Made by a program: the position numbers and the translations under genes | In this document: positions 1 to 8,708 of the stretch, piece after piece | Layout of the letters: each line of letters opens with the position of its first letter | Numbering within the stretch: position 1 is the first letter of the stretch | The notes under the pieces: model-generated | Database searches by the model: none | What the model saw: only the letters and a program-made list of their open reading frames with translations | What the model was told of the DNA's origin: nothing | Assembly: GCA_025149125.1 (NCBI GenBank) | Contig: CP102272.1 | Coordinates: 5,642,001-5,706,000, forward strand | Origin: [Clostridium] asparagiforme DSM 15981 | GTDB taxonomy: Bacteria; Bacillota; Clostridia; Lachnospirales; Lachnospiraceae | Length of the DNA: 64,000 bases | Direction: 5' to 3'

Positions 1-599
1 GTATTCTCCACCGCGTCCTCGTAAAACTCCGGAAATACAAGCCGCGCCGTCGGCTCCCCGGCCGGATCGTTTAAGTCCACCCTGAGGGCCTGGCGCAGCT
101 CCGAGAGAATCTCCTTAAGGCAGGATTTGCGCCCCGGAAGGAGACGCACGCTCAGCCGCTTGAGCCCGGTGCAGCCCGTGAACGCACCCGCGCCCCAGTC
201 CGTTGTGGCGGAAGCGCATCCCAGCTTTTTTAGGTCCTCGCAGCCGTAAAACGCGTAGGCCCCCACCGCCTTCAACCCGTTTGGGAGGCACAGCTCCCGC
301 AGCGCTGCGCCGCAGACAGCGGGAAGTCCGTCACATCGCTCGGTGTCCGCCTCCTCCCGCGAAACCGGCCTGGAAACACCGGGAAAATCCGGGGATTCCT
401 CGCTGTCCCAGAGGAACAGCGGCTCCTCAAAGCCGCCCCGGTCCCGCAGCGCCCGCGCCATGGAACCGGAAAACAGATAGGCCGCCAGCCGGGTGACCGG
501 CTCCCCCGCCAGACTGTCCGGAATCTGCACCGTTCCGTCTAAACCAAAACAACGCCGGATGCAGATTCCATCCAGCGTTTTACTATACAATATCTTCAT
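1..599 (-). CDS. Leucine-rich-repeat (BspA-like) protein, partial
   Basis: An open reading frame runs from an ATG at 599 off the left edge of the window, giving at least 199 residues with no stop, so the 3' end is missing. The later part contains LRR_5 (BspA-type) repeats with the usual form: L..L.LP.GL..VG.YAF.GC..L, followed by GAFTGC.GLK.L. Such domains occur in surface and intracellular scaffold proteins of gut Clostridia. The visible N-terminus (MKILYSKTLDG) has no signal peptide, so a cytoplasmic location or non-classical export is possible. The partner or ligand cannot be told. Base use matches the GC-rich host. Confidence 0.75.
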   Translation of the reverse strand, partial: MKILYSKTLDGICIRRCFGLDGTVQIPDSLAGEPVTRLAAYLFSGSMARALRDRGGFEEPLFLWDSEESPDFPGVSRPVSREEADTERCDGLPAVCGAALRELCLPNGLKAVGAYAFYGCEDLKKLGCASATTDWGAGAFTGCTGLKRLSVRLLPGRKSCLKEILSELRQALRVDLNDPAGEPTARLVFPEFYEDAVEN

Positions 600-729
600 G
601 TCTGTATCCTCGTCCAATCCTGCCGGTATTCAGTTTTCCTGAACATGTATACCTAACAGTTTATACAGTTTACGAGGATTTTTCAAGTACATTTTCACGT
701 TTTACAGGATCTTTCAGTTTTGGCTTTCC

Positions 730-915
730 CTACATGAGACCGACGGCCCGGTAAAACAGCCAGATCACAGTGCCGCCCGCCAGCGCGATGGCTCCCACCG
801 CCGCCATCAAAACAACCGCCATCACGGCCTGCATCACTACCATGGAGAACAGCGGAAAACGGTCGCAGAATGCTTCCAGCGGAGCTTTCAGGTTCATTTT
901 CAATTTCACTACCAT
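730..915 (-). CDS. Small hypothetical membrane protein
   Basis: A 61-residue ORF preceded by a good ribosome binding site (AGAGGAAG, 7 bases before the ATG). After a basic N-terminus (MVVKLKMNLK) come two hydrophobic segments at about residues 22-40 and 42-57, so it is probably a two-pass or hairpin inner membrane peptide. I do not recognise the family. It lies between the kinase-less kdpD gene and the LRR gene on the same strand, and could be co-transcribed with either. The opposite-strand ORF here is a shadow. Confidence 0.5.
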   Translation of the reverse strand: MVVKLKMNLKAPLEAFCDRFPLFSMVVMQAVMAVVLMAAVGAIALAGGTVIWLFYRAVGLM

Positions 916-1110
916 GAGATCACTTCCTCTCTATAGCAATCGCCCGCCGGCTGCGCCAGCGTCCTATTGCTTTCAATAAAAGGATATCATGGATGCTCAT
1001 AAATTTTCCATTCCATACGGCCCTGCTGCCGTAAATCTTCTATAAATAGAGAAGGAGCGAAGCGGGCCTCCCCGACCGCCGCCCGGTATCCCGGCGTCCC
1101 GCCACCGCCT

Positions 1111-3081
1111 TCACTCTCCCGCCAGCTCCGTCAGCCGGGCCGCCGCCTCCGCCGCGATGGTGTTAAGTACGTTTTTGTCATTGGGCGGGATGGTGTCGTC
1201 CCCTTTAAGCTCCACACCGATCACCGCGTAGGTGGATTTCCCTCTGTAGACCGGGGTGTACCGGGCTTTGGCTCCGGGCAGGGTGTCGGTGGTGCGCCCC
1301 GCCTTGTGCCGGTTTTTGAAGGCCCAGACCGCCACCGCTTCCTCGTCGCTGCCGGAGAAGGTCTGGGCGGCGGATTCCTCCTGGCCCTCCAGCGCAAAGA
1401 TTCTGCGGCCGGAGAGCTTGCCGTCCGCTGTGTCGTAAACCACGATATTCCGGCCAAGCAGATTTTTCACCTGCTTCCCGCAGATTTCCAGCACCTCCTC
1501 CGCGCTCCTGCCCTTCCTCAGGCTGCGGCTCACATTCAGCAGCACCTGCATGTACCGGGAATCCCGCTCCGCAATTCCAGCCTGCTGCTTCAGGCGTCCG
1601 GCCAGAGTGCTGGTCACCAGCGCGCAGAACAGCATGGCCCCAAAGGTGAATGGATAGGAGGCCGCATCCGCCTGGAAGGTAAAGCGCGGTTCTGTGAAAA
1701 AGAAGTTGAACAGCACCACGGAGGCCAGGGAGGCCGTCACGCCCCAACGCCTGCCTCCGGTGGCGTAGGCCACCCACACCACGCCCATGATATAGACCAT
1801 CACCACATTGATTTCCCCGACCTGAAGCCGGTACAGCAGCGCGGACAACAGGGTGGCGGCGCCCAGAATCAAGGCTGTCTTAAGAAAATCACTCTTGCTT
1901 TTCACCCGAAATAGTTCCAAAAATTCCCATTTCCGTGACTGCGGTCCCGCGTTGCTGTCCGGAATCACATAGATGTCCATATTGGGAAGCCGCTTGATCA
2001 GCCGGTCGATCAGGGTGGGCTTCACATAGAACAGATGGGGCTTTTGCACCGTGCGCCCGATAACGATCTTGGAAATGCCGTTGCGCCTGGCATACCCGGC
2101 AATCTGCTCCACGATGTCCTCGCCGTACAAGGTGATCACATTGGCCCCAAACTGTTTGGCCAAAGCGATATTTGCCTCCATCTTTTTGGATATTTTCGCG
2201 TTCTCCTGTTTGATCTGGGATGTTTCCACCAGAATCGCCGTGAAGTCGCCGCGAAACGCTCCGGCCATGCGGGCGGCGGTGCGGATCACCCTGGCGTTGG
2301 TGGGGGACGGAGACAGGCAGACCAGCACGTGCTCCCCGGTGTAATAGTCCTTGCCCGCCGCCTCCCGCTCCCGGACCACCTCCCGGTTCACCCGGTCCGC
2401 GGTCCGGCGCAGCGCGATTTCCCGCAGTGCGGAGAGATTTTCTACCGTAAAGAAGTTCGCCGCCGCCCGCCCGGCCTGCTCCTTCCGGTAAATCTTTCCC
2501 TCCTCCAGGCGCTTTTGCAGCTCCTCCGGGGAAATGTCCACCAGCTCCACCTGGTCCGCCTGGTCAAAGACGCGGTCCGGAATGCGCTCGCTCACCCGGA
2601 CGTGGGTGATCGAGGCCACGATATCGTGAAGGCTCTCCAGATGCTGCACGTTCACTGTGGTAAAAACGTCGATCCCCGCTTCCAAAAGCTCAATCACGTC
2701 CTGCCAGCGCTTTCTGTGGCGGCAGCCGTCCACGTTGGTGTGGGCCAGCTCATCCACCAGAACCAGACCCGGGCGGCGCATCAGCACGCCGTCCAGGTCA
2801 AATTCCCGCAGTTCGATTCCCCTGTATTTGATCCACCGGGGCGGCAGCACCTCTAGCCCGGAGAGCAGGGCCATGGTCTCCGGCCGGTCGTGAGGCTCGA
2901 TATACCCGGCCAGCACGTCCCGGCCGGCCGCCGCCTCGTCCCGCGCCGCCTCCAGCATCGCATAGGTTTTCCCCACCCCGGCCGCATAGCCGAAGAAAAT
3001 TTTCAGCCGCCCGTGGCCGCTCTCTAACCCCTTGGGAAAATTCTTTTTTAAAATCTGTTCCGGATCCGGTCTGCCATCCAT
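1111..3081 (-). CDS. kdpD: KdpD-like K+ sensor lacking the kinase domain
   Basis: A 656-residue protein with the KdpD N-terminal half. The KdpD ATP-binding domain carries a Walker A (GYAAGVGKT, residues 31-39) and a Walker B (LVLVDELAHTN, 107-117). A universal-stress-protein domain follows at about 245-375, then four membrane helices of the DUF4118 type at about 400-495, then a GAF-like region to the end. Full KdpD proteins are near 900 residues; the HisKA and HATPase domains are absent here and no downstream remnant was found. It is the last gene of the kdpFABC operon. The kinase half is in a separate operon (8701-10185), which repeats the membrane and GAF region. It presumably senses K+, or c-di-AMP through the USP domain, and signals to that kinase; that is inference. 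Confidence 0.9.
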   Translation of the reverse strand: MDGRPDPEQILKKNFPKGLESGHGRLKIFFGYAAGVGKTYAMLEAARDEAAAGRDVLAGYIEPHDRPETMALLSGLEVLPPRWIKYRGIELREFDLDGVLMRRPGLVLVDELAHTNVDGCRHRKRWQDVIELLEAGIDVFTTVNVQHLESLHDIVASITHVRVSERIPDRVFDQADQVELVDISPEELQKRLEEGKIYRKEQAGRAAANFFTVENLSALREIALRRTADRVNREVVREREAAGKDYYTGEHVLVCLSPSPTNARVIRTAARMAGAFRGDFTAILVETSQIKQENAKISKKMEANIALAKQFGANVITLYGEDIVEQIAGYARRNGISKIVIGRTVQKPHLFYVKPTLIDRLIKRLPNMDIYVIPDSNAGPQSRKWEFLELFRVKSKSDFLKTALILGAATLLSALLYRLQVGEINVVMVYIMGVVWVAYATGGRRWGVTASLASVVLFNFFFTEPRFTFQADAASYPFTFGAMLFCALVTSTLAGRLKQQAGIAERDSRYMQVLLNVSRSLRKGRSAEEVLEICGKQVKNLLGRNIVVYDTADGKLSGRRIFALEGQEESAAQTFSGSDEEAVAVWAFKNRHKAGRTTDTLPGAKARYTPVYRGKSTYAVIGVELKGDDTIPPNDKNVLNTIAAEAAARLTELAGE

Positions 3082-3295
3082 AGATTCACAACCCCTGTCT
3101 TATTTATAAAACTGCTGTTTTTAAAACTGCGTCCGCCGCCAGATCCGTGGGAAGGGCAGATACGGCCCGCCCATGGGACCATTTTGCGCCCGGGATTTTC
3201 CCTGCGGCGCTCCCCCGCCCTCACGTTTCTCCAACTGGATAACGCACTACAGAGCCGCCACATACCGCGGCAGCCCGGAAATATTTTCTAAATAT

Positions 3296-3901
3296 TTACA
3301 ATTTTCCATCTAACGCCAGGTTCACCTTCAATACATTGACTCTCGGCTCTCCGAATAAACCGAAGGTTCTGCCGGTGGTGTAACGGTCGACCACCGCCTG
3401 CACGTCCTCCGGCCGAATCCCCCTGGCGTCGGCGATCCGCTGAACCTGGTACTCAGCGGCTGCCGGCGAGATGTCCGGGTCCAGCCCGCTGCCGGAGCAG
3501 GTGACTAAATCCACAGGGATCGGTTCATCCCCCTGTTCCGGGTTGGCGGCCCGAAGCCGCTTGACCCGCTCCGCAACCAGCGCTTCAAGCTCCTCCCCGG
3601 CCGGCGATTTGTTGGACGCCCAGGAATACAGGAGCGGCTCTCCGTCCTCTCCTATGAACGTGGCGGTATCCACGTTCATGATTCTGCCCCACATATAATT
3701 CTCGCCGGTAAACTCCTGAGCCAGCAGCTCGCTTCCATACCGTTTCCCATCGTTTCCCACAATGATGGACCCGGTCGCCTGGTCCGGAAACACGGCCCGG
3801 GCGGCCGCCGTGATGACCGCCGGATAGACGAGACTGGTGATCACCAGCATGACCAGGAAAAATCCCAGCATCTTCGGTATAACTGATTTTACTGTTTTCA
3901 T
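3296..3901 (-). CDS. kdpC: Potassium-transporting ATPase subunit C (KdpC)
   Basis: About 201 residues, the normal KdpC size. There is one N-terminal membrane helix (about residues 10-32), then the periplasm-facing domain with family motifs such as NKSPAGEELEA and VTCSGSGLDPDISPAAAEYQ. KdpC helps KdpB and KdpA assemble and raises ATP affinity. I chose the ATG at 3901, which follows AAGGAAG. An upstream in-frame start at 3928 would overlap kdpB but has no better signal. It follows kdpB directly, and about 215 bases separate it from the kdpD-like gene. Confidence 0.95.
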   Translation of the reverse strand: MKTVKSVIPKMLGFFLVMLVITSLVYPAVITAAARAVFPDQATGSIIVGNDGKRYGSELLAQEFTGENYMWGRIMNVDTATFIGEDGEPLLYSWASNKSPAGEELEALVAERVKRLRAANPEQGDEPIPVDLVTCSGSGLDPDISPAAAEYQVQRIADARGIRPEDVQAVVDRYTTGRTFGLFGEPRVNVLKVNLALDGKL

Positions 3902-3920
3902 AATCTTCTTCCTTCCCTTC

Positions 3921-5996
3921 CTATACAATCATGCCGGTGGCCGTGAGCAGCATATCGATGGCCTTTATGGCCGCAAAGGGGATGATGATGCCGCCCAGAC
4001 CGTAAACCAGGAGATTTCCGCTGAGCATTTTGGCGGCGGATACCTCGCGGTATTTCACGCCCTTAAGAGCCAGCGGGATCAGCGCCACAATGATCAACGC
4101 GTTATAGATAATGGCCGAGAGCACCGCGCTCTGGGCGCTGTGAAGCCCCATGATGTTGAGGGCGGACAGCCCCGGGTAAAGCCCCATAAACAGCGCCGGA
4201 ATGATGGCGAAATATTTTGCCACGTCGTTGGCGATGCTGAAGGTGGTCAGGGACCCCCTGGTCATCAGCAGCTGTTTGCCGATTTTTACAATCTCGATCA
4301 GCTTGGTGGGCGAGGAGTCCAGGTCCACCATATTGCCGGCTTCCTTTGCCGCCTGGGTTCCGGTGTTCATCGCCACCGCCACGTCCGCCTGGGCCAGGGC
4401 CGGGGCGTCGTTGGTGCCGTCGCCGGTCATCGCCACCAGATGGCCGCCCGCCTGGTACTCCCGGATCATCTCCAGCTTCGCCTCAGGCGTGGCCTCGGCC
4501 AGAAAATCGTCCACTCCCGCTTCCGCCGCAATGGACGCCGCGGTCAGCGGGTTGTCGCCGGTAATCATGATGGTGCGGATTCCCATTTTCCTTAAGTCGG
4601 CAAATTTCTCCTTGACGCCCTGCTTCACAATATCCTTCAGCGCCACGACGCCCAGCACCCGGCCGTCCCTGGCCACCACAAGGGGCGTTCCGCCCTGATT
4701 GGCGATGCGGGTGACCGTGTCCTCGCACTCCTTGCTGAAACAGCCTCCCCGGCCGGTTACATAAGCCTTCACCGCGTCCGCAGCGCCCTTGCGGATTTCT
4801 GAACCGTGGATGTTGACGCCGCTCATCCTGGTTTTGGCCGTGAAGGGCACAAACTCCGCGTTCAGCTCCTCCATGCTGCGGCCCCGGATTCCGAAGCGCT
4901 CCTTGGCTAATACCACGATGCTGCGGCCCTCCGGCGTCTCATCCGCCAGGGAGGAGAGCTGGGCGGCGTCCGCCAGCTCCCGCTCATCCGCCCCGTCCAC
5001 CGGGATAAAAGCGTCCGCCTGCCGGTTTCCCAGGGTGATGGTACCGGTCTTGTCGAGCAGCAGAGTGTCCACATCCCCGGCAGCCTCAATCGCCCTTCCG
5101 CTCATGGCCAGCACATTGGCCTGGTTCAAACGGCTCATGCCCGCGATGCCGATGGCGGAAAGCAGCGCGCCGATGGTGGTGGGCGCCAGGCAGATCAGCA
5201 GAGCCACCAGGTTGGTGATGGAGGTGGGGTTTACGGTTCCCTTTTCCACAGAAGAAAACAGGGAGTAGGAGTACAGAGCCGCGGTCACCAGCACAAAGAT
5301 AATGGACAGGGCCACCAGAAAAATCTGCAGCGCCAGCTCATTGGGGGTTTTCTTTCTGGAAGCGCCCTCCACCATGGCGATCATCTTATCCATAAAGCCC
5401 TCGCCGGGGTTGCTGGTGACCTTGATCACCAGCCAGTCGGAGATCACCGTGGTGCCGCCGGTCACGGCGCTTCGGTCGCCGCCGCTCTCCCGTATGACCG
5501 GAGCGGACTCGCCGGTGATGGCGCTCTCATCCACCGAGGCCGCGCCCTCCACCACGTCGCCGTCGGCGGGAATCTGCTCCCCTGCCTGTACGATCACCAG
5601 ATCGCCTCTGCGCAGCTTAGTGGATTTCACCATCTGCACCTCGGATTTGCGGTCCGTGGAGGGGATTTTTGCCGCCGTCACGTCCCTGCGGCCCGCCCGA
5701 AGGGCGTCGGCCTGAGCCTTGCCTCTGCCCTCCGCTATGGCTTCCGCAAAGTTGCCGAACAGGCAGGTAAACCACAGGATAATGGAGATCGCCAGTATGT
5801 ATCCCGGATGGGCGTCCCGGATTCCCGCCAGGGCCAGCACAAAGAGCGCCAGGGTCAGGATGGCGGACACAAACACCATGAACATCACCGGATTTTTTAC
5901 CTGGACTTTGGGACTGAGCTTCAGCACCGAATCCCTCAGTGCCCGGTTCATCATGTTTCGGTCGGCAAATATACTTTTATTTTTTTGGTCCTTCAT
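3921..5996 (-). CDS. kdpB: Potassium-transporting P-type ATPase subunit B (KdpB)
   Basis: A 691-residue P-type ATPase, full length for KdpB. Visible motifs are TGES in the actuator domain (161-164; the Ser is the inhibitory phosphorylation site in characterised KdpB), the phosphorylation motif DKTGT with Asp315, KGAA for nucleotide binding, and GDGTNDAPALAQADVAVAMNTG in the hinge. KdpB hydrolyses ATP to drive K+ taken in through KdpA. The gene sits between kdpA (28 bases upstream) and kdpC. All catalytic residues are present, so a working pump is expected under K+ limitation. Confidence 0.98.
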   Translation of the reverse strand: MKDQKNKSIFADRNMMNRALRDSVLKLSPKVQVKNPVMFMVFVSAILTLALFVLALAGIRDAHPGYILAISIILWFTCLFGNFAEAIAEGRGKAQADALRAGRRDVTAAKIPSTDRKSEVQMVKSTKLRRGDLVIVQAGEQIPADGDVVEGAASVDESAITGESAPVIRESGGDRSAVTGGTTVISDWLVIKVTSNPGEGFMDKMIAMVEGASRKKTPNELALQIFLVALSIIFVLVTAALYSYSLFSSVEKGTVNPTSITNLVALLICLAPTTIGALLSAIGIAGMSRLNQANVLAMSGRAIEAAGDVDTLLLDKTGTITLGNRQADAFIPVDGADERELADAAQLSSLADETPEGRSIVVLAKERFGIRGRSMEELNAEFVPFTAKTRMSGVNIHGSEIRKGAADAVKAYVTGRGGCFSKECEDTVTRIANQGGTPLVVARDGRVLGVVALKDIVKQGVKEKFADLRKMGIRTIMITGDNPLTAASIAAEAGVDDFLAEATPEAKLEMIREYQAGGHLVAMTGDGTNDAPALAQADVAVAMNTGTQAAKEAGNMVDLDSSPTKLIEIVKIGKQLLMTRGSLTTFSIANDVAKYFAIIPALFMGLYPGLSALNIMGLHSAQSAVLSAIIYNALIIVALIPLALKGVKYREVSAAKMLSGNLLVYGLGGIIIPFAAIKAIDMLLTATGMIV

Positions 5997-6023
5997 ATCG
6001 ATTCATTCCTTCCGTTATGCGAT

Positions 6024-7775
6024 CTATGCAATCATCTCAAAATATTCCGCCACAGGTCCCAGAGACAGAGCCGGGAAGAAGCTCAGCGCCCCAACCAGCA
6101 GCACCACGAAGATCAACAGGAAAATGAACATGGCGTTGTGGGTGGGCAGAGTGCCGGAGCTGACCGCCACCTTCTGCTTCTTAACCAGGCTGCCCGCGAT
6201 GGCCAGGGTTGCAAACATGGGCACAAAACGCACGAACAGCATGACCAGCCCAATGCTCACATTCAAAAACGGCGTATTGGCGTTAAATCCCGCAAAAGCG
6301 GAACCATTATTGCCGCCCGCGGAGGAAAACGCGTAGAGAACCTCGGAAAGTCCGTGGGCCCCCGGATTGTTTAAGCTGTCGTGGGTTGCAGGAAGCAGAG
6401 CCGCGATACCGCTGCCCACCAGGATCGCCACCGGAGTGGCCAGGCAGACTAAAACCGCCATCTTCATCTCAAAGGGTTCGATCTTCTTGCACAGATACTC
6501 CGGCGTCCGGCCCACCATCAATCCGGCGATAAACACCGTCAGAACGGCAAACCCGATCATCCCGTAGAGTCCGCAGCCCGTCCCACCGAACACCACCTCT
6601 CCCAGCTGCATGAGCAGCATCGGGATCATGCCGCCGATGGGCGTGTAGCTGTCGTGCATACTGTTGACGGAGCCGTTGGACGCCGCCGTGGTGAACACGG
6701 CCCAGGTCGTGGAAGAGGCGATGCCAAACCGCGTTTCCTTGCCCTCCATGTTACCGCCCGACTGCCCGTCGGTTCCCGTGTAGACCGCGCCGTTCTGGCT
6801 GATCTGCGGGGTGCCGCTCTGCTCGGCCGCTCCCACGATGGCAAGGGATACCGCCAGCAGGATGAACATGGCCAGGAAAATGGCGATCCCCTGCCGTTTA
6901 TCCCGCACATTCCTGCCAAAGGTGAAGCACAGGGCCGCTGGGATCAGCAGAAGGGAGACCATTTCAAAGAGATTGGACAGGGGCGTGGGGTTCTCAAAGG
7001 GATGCGCGGAGTTGTTTCCGAAGAAACCGCCGCCATTGGTTCCCAGCTGCTTGATCGCAATCTGGCTGGCCGCCGGCCCCAGGGGGATCACCTGCTTTGT
7101 AACCACTGTTTCCGTCCCGTCCTCATGTTCCACCGTAACAGGCTCTAACAGCTCTGTCTCCTCGTACCGGCTGAAGGTCTGGGGCGTGCCCTGTGAGGCG
7201 ATCACCAGGGAAACGATCACGGAAAGGGGAATCAGCACATACAGCACGGTTCTCGTCATATCCGCATAAAAGTTTCCCAGGCCGGTTTTCTTCACCCGCA
7301 CAAACCCCCGGATCAGGGCGAACAGCACCACAATGCCCACGGCGGCGGAGACGAAGTTCTGGAAATTCAGTCCCACCATCTGGCTGAAGTAGCTCAAAGC
7401 GGACTCGCCGGAGTAAGCCTGCCAGTTGGTGTTGGTGGCGAAGCTTGCCGCCGTGTTGAATCCCAAATGCCAGCTCATATTGCCGGTCCCCTGGGGATTC
7501 ATTGGGAGAAATTTCTGGAAGCACAGGATAAACCACAGCACAAACAGGCTGAACACGCTGAACACCGCCGTGCAGACCGAGTATTTCTTCCAGTCCATAT
7601 CCTCGTTCTCATCGATTTTCAGCAGCCTGTAAATCCCCCGCTCCGCCGGGCGCAGGATTCCGGAGAGAAATACCCGTTCCCCGTTCATCACCTTTGCAAT
7701 GTAATTTCCCAGCGGGATTGCCAACAGAACCAGTATGATACAATATCCGATCATCTGAACAGCCACATTCGTCAT
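6024..7775 (-). CDS. kdpA: Potassium-transporting ATPase subunit A (KdpA)
   Basis: A 583-residue polytopic membrane protein with the four selectivity-filter loops of the SKT superfamily: ATNTNWQ, GTNGGGFFG, ASNGSVNSMHD and SAGGNNGSAFAG. It forms the K+ channel-like subunit that receives extracellular K+ and passes it toward KdpB. Its ATG overlaps the TGA of kdpF in an ATGA arrangement, indicating translational coupling. The C-terminus ends normally and no frameshift is seen. Confidence 0.98.
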   Translation of the reverse strand: MTNVAVQMIGYCIILVLLAIPLGNYIAKVMNGERVFLSGILRPAERGIYRLLKIDENEDMDWKKYSVCTAVFSVFSLFVLWFILCFQKFLPMNPQGTGNMSWHLGFNTAASFATNTNWQAYSGESALSYFSQMVGLNFQNFVSAAVGIVVLFALIRGFVRVKKTGLGNFYADMTRTVLYVLIPLSVIVSLVIASQGTPQTFSRYEETELLEPVTVEHEDGTETVVTKQVIPLGPAASQIAIKQLGTNGGGFFGNNSAHPFENPTPLSNLFEMVSLLLIPAALCFTFGRNVRDKRQGIAIFLAMFILLAVSLAIVGAAEQSGTPQISQNGAVYTGTDGQSGGNMEGKETRFGIASSTTWAVFTTAASNGSVNSMHDSYTPIGGMIPMLLMQLGEVVFGGTGCGLYGMIGFAVLTVFIAGLMVGRTPEYLCKKIEPFEMKMAVLVCLATPVAILVGSGIAALLPATHDSLNNPGAHGLSEVLYAFSSAGGNNGSAFAGFNANTPFLNVSIGLVMLFVRFVPMFATLAIAGSLVKKQKVAVSSGTLPTHNAMFIFLLIFVVLLVGALSFFPALSLGPVAEYFEMIA

Positions 7776-7861
7776 TGTTTATCACCTCTCAGCAGAATTA
7801 TAATCAGGTATAGGAGTATCCCTACCGCGGCCGCTCCTACAAGGCCGTACATGATTGCCAT
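7772..7861 (-). CDS. kdpF: KdpF small membrane subunit
   Basis: A 29-residue peptide starting MAIMYGLVGAAAVGILLY and ending LLRGDKQ, essentially a single membrane helix with a positive tail. It has a very strong ribosome binding site (AGGAGG, 8 bases upstream), and its stop overlaps the kdpA start. Size, position and sequence style match KdpF, which stabilises the KdpABC complex in the membrane. It is the first gene of the operon. Confidence 0.9.
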   Translation of the reverse strand: MAIMYGLVGAAAVGILLYLIIILLRGDKQ

Positions 7862-7908
7862 AGCTTTTTCCTCCTCGTTTTATGATAAGTTATGTTAGCA
7901 CGTCCCCT

Positions 7909-7958
7909 GATAAAGATTCCATTGCTCACTTTCCGCTGTTCATAAAGATCCCATAAAC
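7909..7958 (-). promoter_or_regulatory. Candidate KdpE operator upstream of kdpF
   Basis: On the minus strand, TTTATG repeats occur 11 bp apart (plus-strand ATAAAG/ATAAAC at 7942 and 7953), and a further ATCTTTAT is at 7909-7916, about three helical turns away. OmpR/PhoB-type regulators bind direct repeats at 10-11 bp spacing, and known KdpE sites are T-rich with TTTATA/TTTACA. The same motif recurs upstream of the trkA-kinase operon. No strong -35 is seen, as expected for an activator-dependent promoter. Confidence 0.5.
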
Positions 7959-7963
7959 GTCAA

Positions 7964-8000
7964 AAGAGGAATCGTCCCGTCTGCCGAGACAATTCCTCTT
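7964..8000 (-). terminator. Terminator after kdpE
   Basis: A 13-bp stem with one mismatch (AAGAGGAAT.GTC paired with GAC.ATTCCTCTT) followed on the minus strand by TTTTGACG. It lies just past the kdpE stop at 8022 and before kdpF, so it separates the regulatory operon from kdpFABC. Confidence 0.65.
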
Positions 8001-8021
8001 CCTGTTTTTCTTAAATTCCCG

Positions 8022-8708
8022 CTATTCGTCCGCGAACCGGTACCCCACTCCCACTTCCGTGAGAATAAAGCGCGGGTTAGCCGTGTCGTCCTCGATCTTG
8101 CGCCGGATATTCGCCATAAACACCCGCAGGGACTGGTAATCGTCCGTAGTGTCGTAGCCCCAGACCTGGTTCTGAATATAGTGGTGCGTCAGCACCTTGC
8201 CGCTGTTGTTCACCAGCAGCGTCATCATCTTGTACTCAATGGGCGTCAGATGAATTTCCTGCCCGTGGACAAAGATCTTGCGCTTCTCAAAATCAATTTT
8301 CAGGGAGTCCAGTTCAAACTCGGACATCTGCTTCTTCACCGTGCCCTTGTGGCGCAGGGCCACCCGGATTCGGGCCAGCAGTTCCTCCGCATTGAAGGGC
8401 TTCATCACAAAATCGTCCGCCCCCTCGTCCAACGCCGACACCTTCTCCCGCTCCTGACCTCTGGCGGACACGATGATGATAGGCACCTCGGATTTCTGGC
8501 GGACCTGACGCAGAACCTCCATGCCGTCGATGTCCGGCAGCCCTAAGTCCAGCAGAATCAGGTCGGGATTGTCCGCGTAAAAATAGGAAATACCCGACAA
8601 GCCGTTGTCCGCCAGAATGTATTTATACCCCTTGGTCTGCAGGGATATCTTCAGAAAGTTCTGAATGGTTTTGTCGTCCTCGATCACCAGTATAGTCAGT
8701 TCATTCAC
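8022..8708 (-). CDS. kdpE: OmpR-family response regulator KdpE
   Basis: 228 residues. The receiver domain (1-120) has the acidic pair Glu10-Asp11-Asp12, phospho-acceptor Asp54 (ILLDLGLPD) and the conserved Lys103 (VMKPF). The C-terminal winged helix (about 128-226) ends with the typical VGVGYRFADE. It overlaps the stop of the histidine kinase gene by 8 bases, indicating co-translation. It should activate kdpFABC when phosphorylated. The repeated CTTTAT elements upstream of both operons are its probable targets, so it may also control its own operon. Confidence 0.95.
   Translation of the reverse strand: MNELTILVIEDDKTIQNFLKISLQTKGYKYILADNGLSGISYFYADNPDLILLDLGLPDIDGMEVLRQVRQKSEVPIIIVSARGQEREKVSALDEGADDFVMKPFNAEELLARIRVALRHKGTVKKQMSEFELDSLKIDFEKRKIFVHGQEIHLTPIEYKMMTLLVNNSGKVLTHHYIQNQVWGYDTTDDYQSLRVFMANIRRKIEDDTANPRFILTEVGVGYRFADE

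Noticed and set aside
3048..3263. 71-residue minus-strand ORF between kdpC and the kdpD-like gene
   Set aside because: It overlaps the kdpD-like start, is Arg/Gly/Ser-rich as in GC-driven chance frames and has no clear ribosome binding site.
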